In this document: piece after piece, positions 10,830 through 21,078 of the stretch | How positions within the stretch are numbered: the first letter of the stretch is position 1 | How the letters are laid out: every line of letters starts with the position of its first letter | NCBI GenBank assembly: GCA_004835665.1 | Contig: RBKR01000001.1 | Location: forward strand, 1,674,001 to 1,738,000 | Length of the DNA: 64,000 nucleotides | Direction: 5' to 3' | DNA from: Phoma sp. XZ068 | Lineage: Eukaryota; Ascomycota; Dothideomycetes; Pleosporales; Didymellaceae | Program-made: the position numbers and the translations under genes | Notes under the pieces: model-generated | The model's database searches: none | Seen by the model: only the letters and a program-made list of their open reading frames with translations | Told to the model about the DNA's origin: nothing

Positions 10830-13315
10830 GTGCAGCTTCTCCTCGGTTCAAAAGGCAGTGCAAACACTACCATGTCTTCTCTGCTTCCCCCAAAAACGTT
10901 GCTACGAATGCAACACGAGAAGTGTTTTCTCGGGGGGAACAATGCAGTAATATATCAAACCCCCAATCCCCCAGATATGATTCTTCCTGTGACTCCGAAA
11001 CCGCAGGACACAATGGTTATGTTCCTTGGGGTTGCTGATCCTGTCAGACTTGAATGTCTAGAGCACTTCACTCAAAATCTTCGTTGAAAACCAGCGCCCA
11101 GGCATACATGGCTGGACTGCTCCTCTTCCGAAAGTGCACACTGGGAGATCTGTGATATTCTTTGTGGTTCTTTTCAAACAACTAAATGGGGTGTTGCATG
11201 CGTTGGGACCTCCTCTGCGAGAGCATGAAAGCTTCGCAATCATGCCGGGGAGCCAGTGCTTCGATATCATGTTCTCTGCGTCGTCCATCAAAGTGCAACG
11301 ACTTGACGGATTATGAGAGATGTGAGCAAGAAGTGTTGAAATGTTGAATGAGGAAGTGGACATGAACGTTATCAACTACGAGTCTGTGCCATTTACTTCA
11401 TCGCAAGAATACACAAGGACGTCGTATGGCAAACTACACGCGCTGACGTTCAACTGGTCGGGTGCTGTACATGTCCATGTCCTAATCTGCGCTTTAGCTC
11501 TCTGCCAAAAATAACTGTGTGAGTACATGTGCCGCAGTCTCTAGCATTTGTCTTGAGTCTTACACATGCAAAAATATCCGACGACAGCGCTGGGAATTAC
11601 AAATACCACAGTCGACAACTCTCATTTCTCATTACACCCTCTTGATTAATCTCGCCTTTCAAAATTTACATACGATGGGGTCTATGTGCTGGCCGCTTTC
11701 TTTGCAAAGGATGAAAATGAGGAGCTCATGTCCTGCCGTGACTCTCACCAAAAGAAGACAATATCAACGCTAATGTTCTTTGGCCCTTGAGGGGTGCGAT
11801 TGAATATGGTAGTCTATCTACCTTGATCGAAAATCACGTACTATCATTCTTCTCCGATCGTTGCATTTCGAAAGTCTGCAACAAAGTGTTCATATTCTGA
11901 TCTCAAAACTTTCACAAGGCGACAACACATGTTGCCGCGGTGTCCTTTCTTCCACAAGAGCAATGGTGGAGCACATATATGCCGCTCTAGAGACTCTTCA
12001 AAAGCATAGCGGCTTAGGGATATGGATAAAAAGTGATGTACTCCAACCATCACGTTGTCCAGCATCGGTTATCTTGGCTTCGATTATTACGTCTCCACCG
12101 AATGATGTTGTTCTGCAACATATGGATCTGACTTTTGCTCAGCCAAATTTCATCTCCATCCTACCAAGTTCTCAAAAGACACTGAGTCGCCGATATGCCG
12201 TGTCCATGGCATGTATCCCATCTTCAGTACTTCTCAAAAACCCAGGCAGCCAAATACATGCCGTTCTTTCCGTGCCGTCCGCCCAGGAGAGACACGTCAG
12301 CGCTGGACGATTGACGTGTGTATTGGGACATTGAGATGCTATCAAGAACGAAGTAATTTCTGCCTTGTGTGCTCACACAAACTCCCGAGAACAAGAACCA
12401 TCAATTTGTCCTGCCCTCTTTGCACTGTCACTCTACAACCTAGAGTATAAATATGACCTAAGCAAGCCCATGACTCCGAAGCAGAGAGCGAATTTAAACA
12501 TCTCGAAACGAGCCTCGTTTTTTTTTTGCCTCTCAGCCATCATCCTTCGCTGCAGCTCTGATCCTACGTGTCTATGCTGAGCATCCAAGTCTCTACGATC
12601 CGCTTTGGTGGGTGTTTTGTCGCCTGGATCGACCAAATCAAGGCCCATATCGAGATTTTGCAATCCTCGCGCCAATATATTGCTAAACGACAAGCCCTTC
12701 GTTGGATCCGTCATTGACCAAAATACCAAAAAGACAGAAGATCAAGGGTAAAGACTCTTGGGCCCAGGAAAATCCCGCATACCCCAAAACTGCTTTCGAA
12801 AGCATGTATGACTTATTCTGCACTCCTAGATCTAAAACTCGTGGTTCTTCTTCCGAGGAATATGCACAGAGATTGATCGATGTCTTCTCCGTCTCGTCCG
12901 TAAACTTCTACTCTCCGGTATGCTGAGATATCCATCTGGCCGATATGCAAAGATCCGTTGATATTTGAAATGAAATCTGATAAGTCATACCACGTGTGAT
13001 CCGGCTATTTCTGCGCAGATGGGATATAAGAATGTGGTCCGCTACAATCCTTACCTACTGCCGTTCCCAGTTTCTGAAACGGAATATTCCCCTGCCCACA
13101 GTGTGTGATAGCTGATTCTCTCTGACGCAGCTTCCTTAAGGGCTGGAAAAGTACCGGAAAGGTATGCATGTCTTTGCGTCTTCTTTGGACTCACCAATAT
13201 TCTCACCCCCGCTCCTTCATGCCTTTTCGCGAAAGTCAATAATGAAATGAGAAGGGATATGCAACATGTGCTTCAAGAATTTCTTCTCTTTTGTCTCAAA
13301 ATTCCAAAGCTGTGA
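10830..13315 (+). pseudogene. Decayed coding tract of unknown family
   Basis: Plus-strand reading frames here look protein-like but are broken repeatedly. One frame gives VMFLGVADPVRLECLEHF and stops at 11085-11087. The next frame gives VIFFVVLFKQLNGVLHALG, passes TGA codons at 11314-11316 and 11323-11325, and stays coding-like to TAA 11512-11514 and beyond. A third frame runs from 11861 through one TGA (12332-12334) to LFALSLYNLEYKYDLSKP, shifts frame, and near the T-run at 12519 shifts again into FAAALILRVYAEHPSLYD. After 13139 a further open stretch reads CVFFGLTNILTPAPSCLF and stops at 13313-13315. I do not recognise the family; an old gene or a transposon remnant are both possible. The alternative is chance, since single short frames prove little; the support is the long succession on one strand. 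Confidence 0.38.
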
Positions 13316-16300
13316 ATTGTTGCGCAATACCTACTCTGCTAAATTTGATTTGCTAGTCGTGGCAGGCGCTGGTTGCAGGAGATGTAACAACCAGCAATGA
13401 GTATGAGTCCTGAAAGGTGAACGTAATGAAGATCCGTATCAGCTCTCGATGCATGAGAGTATCGCCGAGTTGTGTGGAGGGACGGTAATTGCGATCATCA
13501 GAACAACCTACTATCGTTCTTACTATCGTTTCTTCTGCAGTTAAGGTTCCAGCAATTCCAGTAGTATTCTTGCAAGTCGCAATTAGCTCATAATAACCTT
13601 TCGAAAGCTGCTCGCAGTGTAGAGGTTGGGCGACGGGTGCTCAGAAGACTGGCGCTGCTCAGCAGTGGTTTTGCGCTTGATTACGCCAGCTACTGCCTCT
13701 TTTACAATTGTGTATGTTTGGGGAGAACTTCGAAGATGAACTGTGAGATCTCTGTTCTAATGCGTGGGAGATGTGGGAAGGCTGCTGACGCTGACAAGGG
13801 AGCGAGTCGTTGACACACCATCTGCCCTCGTGAACATCGGAATAAACAGTAGCGAAAACGTTCATCATCCTTCCACTCAGGCGCCGGCTGAATGACAAGT
13901 CTAGTGCCTTGTTTGGAGTTTTTCAGAGGTAATTCTGGCGGTGAATGTGGGGCCCCAATGGAACCCCGGGTCAAATTCGTTGACCCCAATCTCGAGCACA
14001 CCAGACGCACAATCTGGCCTGCTGGGCGCTCGTGCAAACGCGGAATCTCTTACTCACGGCCGGAACTTAATTGCCAAGCACAACGTAAAAAAGACGCATT
14101 CCCCAAGAGGACTTCGGGAGGAATCGTTGCTCGGCGGAAACACTTGGCACGTTACTGCAGGTGCTGTGCAGGCGTACAGGAAACGTCTGGGCAGTAGCGG
14201 GGACGGTATCGTACGTCGTGTAGCGTGTCGCGGGGAGACGCAGGATACTCGTTACGTGAATGGAGAATCAACCATAGGTGAACAGATGTTGACAAGAAGA
14301 GCAGATGCGTTGCGCAAGGGATCATCTGCTTCGAGGTTTGTGTCCATGGAGTTGCTTGGCAGGGCAGGGGAGTTGCTTATGGTAGTTAGGCAGCTGACCA
14401 CATTGTCGAGCGAGATGTCTGGGCAGGCTCCAGAGTCACCAGGGGGCAATTGGCAGCGATGAGCGGAACGTTACGGTCAAGACTTTTGTGTTGCACCAGA
14501 AGCGTTGCGATGCTGCGTGCAATTTGTCGAAGGGCTGGAGGGTTGCGTGGCAGCAAAAGTCACAATCTCGAGGTGTGTTCTTCATTACGTGCTGAATGGT
14601 AGACGAGGCCACCAATGAGCGTTCGCAAGACGGCCTACATGAGGCTAGTGCCCCATACAGCAAAGCTGATTGCGCGAGAGTCGCCCCGAGCGGGTCCAAC
14701 CGCGGATCGATGCAGAGCCGCTTGATACGTTCGCGCTTAAATACGATGCAGCGTGAAAACTCAACGACCTGCAGCTGCAGCCAGGATTTCAAGCCTCATT
14801 CTGGAGTTGCCGTGGTTCTGCCACGACTCGCGATGCAGGTAGAGAATATTCGAAGTGGAACCCGGCCCCTTTAGAAACGGAGTTGTCGATCTCGTTGCGC
14901 AACTCTGGAGGACGGGGGTGGAGCTAGCTCGGCGCCAAGTGCGATCAACGCATTTTTCAATGCGCGAGTGTTCACAGGCTCACATGGGCACGACGGTAAT
15001 GTGCAACAAGCACAGAGATCGGTGCTTGGCTGTGACAATTGTATGCCTCAGGTAGCGTTTAGAGGGTTGATACACGCCGGTAGTTGCTCGTTGCGCAGTT
15101 TTAGATGGAGCAGGTATATTGCGCCGGTAGCTGTAGCGTGTGCGATGGATTCTCATTGGTCGCACATGGGGCGTTTCGCAGCCTCAACTGCCTTCGGTAT
15201 GTTTTCCTGGCAATCCTGCTCAGAAGTGTGGAGCGAGTCGACGCTCTAGGCGTTTCCGTGATCCTTTCTCGGTTCACGATGTTTCAGGCGAGGTTGGCTC
15301 TTGCATCTGGGGTAGAGTACGCGAGAGGTTGGGCGCGAAACATTGTAGGTTGCAGACAAACACAGGTACGGCCCAGTTCGCTGCCTGCCATCTTGTGAAA
15401 CACAATTGTGGTGGTTGGTGTCGTTCTCGTAGTGCAGGGATTGCGGAATCTAACGGTGCGTCTGAAGTCGCTCAGGGTCCAAGACAAGACACTCAAAGCT
15501 TTGTGCACGTTTGACCTGCAGACTGATTCTGGAGAAGAGGCGGGAGAGCACTTCTTGTGTCAAGTCGCGGAGAAGCTGCATCGAGCGGTACGGTTAGTAG
15601 TGGTCTACAGTGGGTACACACCAATATCCGAAGCAAGCGGACTTCTATCCCAAATGTTATTGTTAGGCGCTCCACCTGAGGGGTCGATAATGCAGGCACA
15701 AAATAATTCATTGTCCTGGTCCAAGAGTATTGGCACTGCGATAATGAAAAAAAACTTGTATAGCGAGGTTGTACTGGGGTGAAACATGTCGCAAGAATTC
15801 TCCAGACGAAACAATAGTTACCCAGCTTGCGGGAGGCGGCGCCTGAGGCAGCATATGAACATGGTGCGGCAGCAACGTCGACGGTCCGACACCGGGAAAA
15901 GTTTGCGACTCAGGGCTCGGAAACACTACGAGGGAGGTTCGCCGAGGCAAACAATAACTCAATGGAGTGTTGTTAATACGCAATCATTATTCCCGAGCAG
16001 ATACGGCGGTGAGCCTGCTGGAAATGAAGCTGCCGGTGAAGCATCGGCAGTCGCGCCTGGTGGATCCATTATTGATGGGTCACGTGCGCGATATGGACGT
16101 GCAATTGTGCCTTCCGCATCGGGGATGCCTTCCTTGGAATGTAGGCTGGCCGCACACGGCGAGCCAGGACAGCGCAACAGTATCCAAGGCTGGATACCCT
16201 GCGTTTAATGAGTCTCCAGTCTTCATTGCAACGGCGCGCGCTTGCGCTGGATCTGGGCGTGTTGTCGTATTACAATAATACGCTCTGTAATTGGAAGCGC

Positions 16301-17487
16301 TGTTGCCCTAGGCAACTCGGCACTCTGCCCACGCTGATTCGGCCGACGACGGGGCGTCTAATCATCCTTCTGATGAGCTCGACACTGACGCTTCTCCGTA
16401 ACAAGAATCCTGGTGTATTATTGACCTGGCCTGCGGGCCCGGGCAGTCTCGGTCCTTCTGAAGTCGCGCTCCGGCGCGGGGGTGGACGCAGGCGTGCGCT
16501 GCAAACAGTTGCTCCTCTGGGCAATGCCTGATCGCTGCAGCGCAGATGGGTCTGGAGAAGGCTCGGATAATACACAGTCAGGACCTCACTGGCTGCGTGG
16601 CCCTTCCAGCGCACGCCAGCTCACGCAGGGAAGCAAGAAACGGGGCCGCGAGGGCACTAGAAGCGAAAATTATGAAAACCGCTCATCGCGTGGGGAATCC
16701 TCGTTGCGGCTCTGCGGAATCGCTCTCTCGTGCGAGCCAGCAACGGAGGTTCGAAAATGCCTCGCCGACGGCGTATCTCGCGACCAGACGCGCCTGCAGC
16801 AGAGTGGGCAGGCAGCTGCAGCGCGTCTTCGAGCTCTCTCCAAAGCTTGCCTTCTTGGCTGCAGAAGCTTGGTGCATGGGGGCGCGGAGGCTGATGCCAG
16901 GCTCAATGCGCCTTACTGCTCACGGCGTCGTGCAGTTCGAGGCAGCGATGGTGGAGGTGCTGGCTTGCTCTTAACGTCATATAGCTGAATCCCTGCTGGC
17001 GTTGCAAGCAGTGTCGTGCTATCCCACACGCTTAATTTCTCCTGCCGCTCAGCGTCGCGCTATGCTCCTAGGAGCTCCTGGGACCCAGATCGCGATGCCA
17101 GGGTGGGTGTTCCAGTGGTTGCTGTGGGCCCTGAACCGCAGCGAACACCGCGACTGCGAATTTTTGGCAATTGCGAATTGCTTGCGCTGGCAGGCGTCCA
17201 GCCTATCCTCGCCTGTAACCACCTTCGCCGCACCCAGGCGCCCTGGTGCAAGCCCAGCGGTGGAGCGCGGATAGGGACTGGCTGCATGGGGGAAAGGCCG
17301 CACATCGCTTGGAGCACGGGCCGCAAATGACATAGCGTGTGCGCGATTTATTGTAGCTCTTTCGGTTTGTTGTGAGCGGCGCGTTGGTACGTGCTCCCTC
17401 AACCTTGGACTGCTATCGACGAGGCCAATCACCAGCCATCGGCAGACACGGATCCAGCCAGCAGATTTTTCCCTGAGCGCCTTTGGA

Positions 17488-17493
17488 TATAAT
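17488..17493 (+). promoter_or_regulatory. Possible TATA-like element of the H+-ATPase gene
   Basis: TATAAT about 200 bases before the ATG, followed by pyrimidine-rich tracts. Position and sequence suit a core promoter, but a six-base match is weak evidence by itself. Confidence 0.3.
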
Positions 17494-17500
17494 CCGCTGC

Positions 17501-17602
17501 AGTCCCTCCTCCCTCATTCTTTCTTTACAGAGAAGGACTCGCTCGCTCCTACCGATTGCTGAGCTTGCCCGACCTTGACAACACTTCACCCTCCCTCCCT
17601 CC
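17501..17602 (+). promoter_or_regulatory. CT-rich leader/promoter tracts of the H+-ATPase gene
   Basis: Two pyrimidine tracts (AGTCCCTCCTCCCTCATTCTTTC around 17501 and CCCTCCCTCCCTCC at 17589-17602) lie just upstream of the ATG. CT-rich blocks near transcription starts are typical of strongly expressed filamentous-fungal genes, and the coding region shows the strong C-ending codon bias expected of one. Confidence 0.45.
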
Positions 17603-17691
17603 GGTCGCTGGGAGCCTTCTCTGTGATTGACAACTATTACACCCACTAATAATCCGGCCACCGACATACTACTGAGCACTCCTTAATCACC

Positions 17692-20600
17692 ATGGCACCT
17701 GGCGAAGATGTCGAGCGCGGGCGCGCTAGCAGCGCTGCCGAGCGACAGAAGTCCATCGTCTCCATGACCGAGTTCGAAGGCATGGACGAGTACACTGCCC
17801 TGCAGAAGTACATCCTGTTCTACCGCGACCCCAGGTCCGGCGGCCACCAGGTCGATGAAGCCCCCAAGAAGAAGCGTTGGTGGCAATCTGGCGGCGGTCA
17901 GGCCGCTAGTGGTGTTGACATCGCTGCTGAAGTTCCCGATGAGTGTACGTATTTCTCTTCCTTGCATCGCTATCTCATCAATTGGCTCGCCATTAGCCAT
18001 CCGCAACGAGCTGCACCGGTTTAATCACCGACCGCAAGCTTTGTTGGGCGATTATCATTACGCCAATATTCGGTGGCGCTCTGGACAGTTGAGCATAGCT
18101 CCAATCTGCACCCCGGGAGCTTCCCAGCTTGAGCTTGGAGCTTGCTGCAGCCGCTGTGGGGCCACGATCACGTGCGAACCCATTAGCTGTCGCACCCAGC
18201 CGCTCCCCAGCAGCACCCTAGTCTGAATAATGTTTGGTGCATTTTCATCCAAACGCATTTGCTAACTCACGCTGCAGTCGTCAGCACTGAGCTTCGCACC
18301 GGTCTGTCTACCTCCGAGGCTGACAGCCGTCGCAAGCGCTATGGCTTCAACGAAATCTCATCCGAGAAGACCAACCTGCTGAAGCAGTTCTTGGGTTACT
18401 TCACCGGTCCTATTCTCTACGGTATGCATATCTGCACAATTGTATTGATCGTACACCACTAACGCAATGTAGTCATGGAACTTGCTGCCCTTCTCGCTGC
18501 CGGTCTCCAGGATTGGATCGATTTCGGTGTTATCTGCGGTATTCTTCTTCTTAACGCTATCGTCGGTTGGTACCAGGAAAAGCAGGCCGCCGATGTCGTC
18601 GCTTCCCTCAAGGGTGACATCGCCATGAAGGCGACTGTCGTCCGTGACAACCAGCAACAGACTATTCTCGCCCGTGAGCTCGTCCCCGGTGACATCGTTG
18701 TCGTCGAGGAGGGTGCTACCGTTCCCGGTGATGTCCGCCTTATCTGCGATTACGACAAGCCTGAGGACTTTGAGCTTTACCTTAAGCTTAAGGCTGAGGA
18801 CAAGTTCCACGACGGCGACCCAGAGGACGAGAAGGACGAGGTTGACGAGGACAAGTTCGATGAGGAGAACCCCATCACCCAGGGTGTTTCCCTCGTTGCT
18901 TGCGATCAGTCTGCCATTACCGGTGAATCCCTCGCTGTCGACAAGTACATGGGCGAAGTCGCTTACTACACCACTGGTTGCAAGCGCGGCAAGGCCTACG
19001 GTATCGTCATCGCCACTGCTAAGCACTCTTTCGTCGGTCGCACTGCTTCGCTCGTCCAGGGCGCTCAGGACCAGGGTCACTTCAAGGCTATCATGAACTC
19101 CATCGGTACAGCGCTTCTCGTCTTGGTCATGTTCTTCATCCTCTTGGCCTGGATCGGTGGTTTCTTCCGTCACATTCCCATCACCAAGGCTCGTGAGGGT
19201 ACCGACAAGTCCGTCACCCTTCTCCACTACGCCCTGATCATGTTCATCGTCGGTGTCCCCGTCGGTCTTCCCGTTGTCACCACCACCACCCTTGCCGTCG
19301 GTGCCGCCTACCTCGCCGAGCAGAAGGCTATCGTTCAGAAGCTCACCGCCATCGAGTCCCTCGCTGGTGTTGATGTTCTCTGCTCTGACAAGACCGGTAC
19401 CCTTACCGCTAACCAGCTGTCTCTCCGTGAGCCTTACGTCGCTGAGGGTCAGGACGTCAACTGGATGATGGCTGTCGCCGCTCTCGCCTCTTCCCACAAC
19501 CTCAAGTCTCTCGACCCCATTGACAAGGTTACCATCCTGACCATCCGCCGCTACCCCAAGGCTCGTGAGATCCTCAACATGGGCTGGAGGACCGAGAAGT
19601 TCACTCCCTTCGACCCCGTCTCCAAGCGTATCACCGCCGTCTGCCACATGGGTGGTGATAAGTACGTCTGCGCCAAGGGTGCCCCCAAGGCCATTGTCAA
19701 CCTCGCCAACTGCGATGAGATCACCGCCAACCTCTACAAGGAGAAGGCCTCTGAGCTCGCCCGTCGTGGTTTCCGTTCCCTCGGTGTCGCTTACCAGAAG
19801 AACGACGGTGACTGGATCCTTCTCGGTCTCTTGTCCATGTTCGACCCCCCTCGTGAAGATACCGCCCAGACCATCATTGAGGCTCAGCAGCTCGGTGTTC
19901 CCGTCAAGATGTTGACTGGTGACGCTATTGCCATCGCCAAGGAGACCTGCAAGATGCTTGCCCTCGGAACCAAGGTTTACAACTCTACCAAGCTCATCCA
20001 CGGTGGTCTCACCGGTACCACTCAGCACGATCTCGTTGAGCGCGCTGACGGTTTCGCCGAAGTCTTCCCCGAGCACAAGTACCAGGTCGTCGAAATGCTC
20101 CAGCAGCGTGGTCACTTGACTGCCATGACTGGTGACGGTGTCAACGATGCTCCTTCCCTGAAGAAGTCTGACTGCGGTATTGCCGTCGAGGGTTCCACCG
20201 AGGCTGCTCAGGCCGCCGCCGATATCGTCTTCCTTGCCCCCGGTCTGTCCACCATCGTTCTTGCCATCAAGACTGCCCGCCAGATTTTCCAGCGTATGAA
20301 GGCCTACATCCAGTACCGTATCGCCCTCTGCTTGCACTTGGAAGTCTACCTCGTCACCTCGATGATCATCCTCAACGAGACCATCCGTGCTGAGCTCATT
20401 GTCTTCCTCGCCCTCTTCGCTGATTTGGCCACCGTCGCCGTCGCCTACGACAACGCTCACTCTGAGCAGCGCCCTGTCGAGTGGCAATTGCCCAAGATCT
20501 GGTTCATCTCCGTCATCCTCGGCCTTCTCCTCGCTCTCGGTACCTGGGTTGTTCGTGGCACTCTCTTCCTGCCCAACGGTGGTATCATCGTCAACTTCGG

Positions 20601-21078
20601 TGCCATCCAGCCCATCCTCTTCCTCGAGGTTGCTCTTACCGAGAACTGGCTCATCTTCGTTACCCGTGGCGGTAAGACTTTCCCCTCGTTCCAGCTGGTC
20701 GCTGCCATTCTCGGTGTCGACGCCCTTGCCACCATCTTCGCTCTCTTCGGCTGGATGTCCGGTACCGATTACCAGACCAACCCTCCTACAAACAACTCCA
20801 AGTTCCAGGAGCGTGGCTGGGTAGACATTGTCACCGTTGTCATCATCTGGGCTTACTCCATTGGTGTCACCATCATCATTGCCATTGTCTACTACCTGCT
20901 CAACCGCATCACATGGCTCGACCAGCTCGGCCGCAAGGACCGCCACAGGAAGAACCCCCACATCGAGAACATGATTGCTGCCCTCAGCAAGCTTGCTCTC
21001 GAGCACGGTGTCGACAAGCACGGAACCCAGCGTTACATCCTTGCCGCCCGCGCTGCCGAGGAGGAGGACGACGAGTAA
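17692..21078 (+). CDS. PMA1: Plasma-membrane H+-ATPase (P3A-type proton pump)
   Basis: Exons 17692..17944, 18278..18421 and 18473..21078 give 1000 residues; the start sits in CACCATGG. The enzyme hydrolyses ATP to export protons and makes the membrane potential used by secondary transporters. Seen motifs: TGES at 282-285 (actuator), phosphorylated Asp438 in CSDKTGTLT, KGAPK near 534 (ATP binding), GDGVNDAP at 686-693, and Asp783 in FADLATVAVAYDNA at the membrane proton site. About ten hydrophobic segments are visible. The N-terminus is longer than in yeast Pma1 and carries a basic KKKRWW patch; between the PGDV strand and DQSAITGES there is a highly acidic insert (about 225-266). The C-terminus ends EEEDDE. 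Intron 1 is long (333 nt) and intron 2 is 51 nt. Extreme preference for C-ending codons suggests very high expression. It could be a second isoform rather than the main Pma1. Confidence 0.95.

Larger units (their letters stand above)
10483..17691. other. 7.2-kb gene-poor region upstream of the H+-ATPase gene
   Basis: No intact gene on either strand. The first part, to about 13.3 kb, is richer in A+T and carries broken coding-like frames (annotated separately). From about 13.7 to 17.4 kb there are only short overlapping frames without family resemblance, and no terminal repeats or recognisable transposase or reverse-transcriptase motif. The last few hundred bases have the features of a strong promoter for the H+-ATPase gene. 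Confidence 0.55.

Noticed and set aside
873..13025. A 13-14 base word (CTGCGCAGATGGGA) found near 875 and near 13015
   Set aside because: Several chance repeats of 14 bases are expected in 64 kb; no longer similarity around them.
13892..14462. 173-codon frame in the gene-poor interval
   Set aside because: Isolated, of unbiased composition and overlapped by other frames; no motif seen.
16745..16775. GGTTCGAA segment resembling a tRNA T-arm
   Set aside because: The flanking bases do not form a cloverleaf with acceptor, D and anticodon arms.
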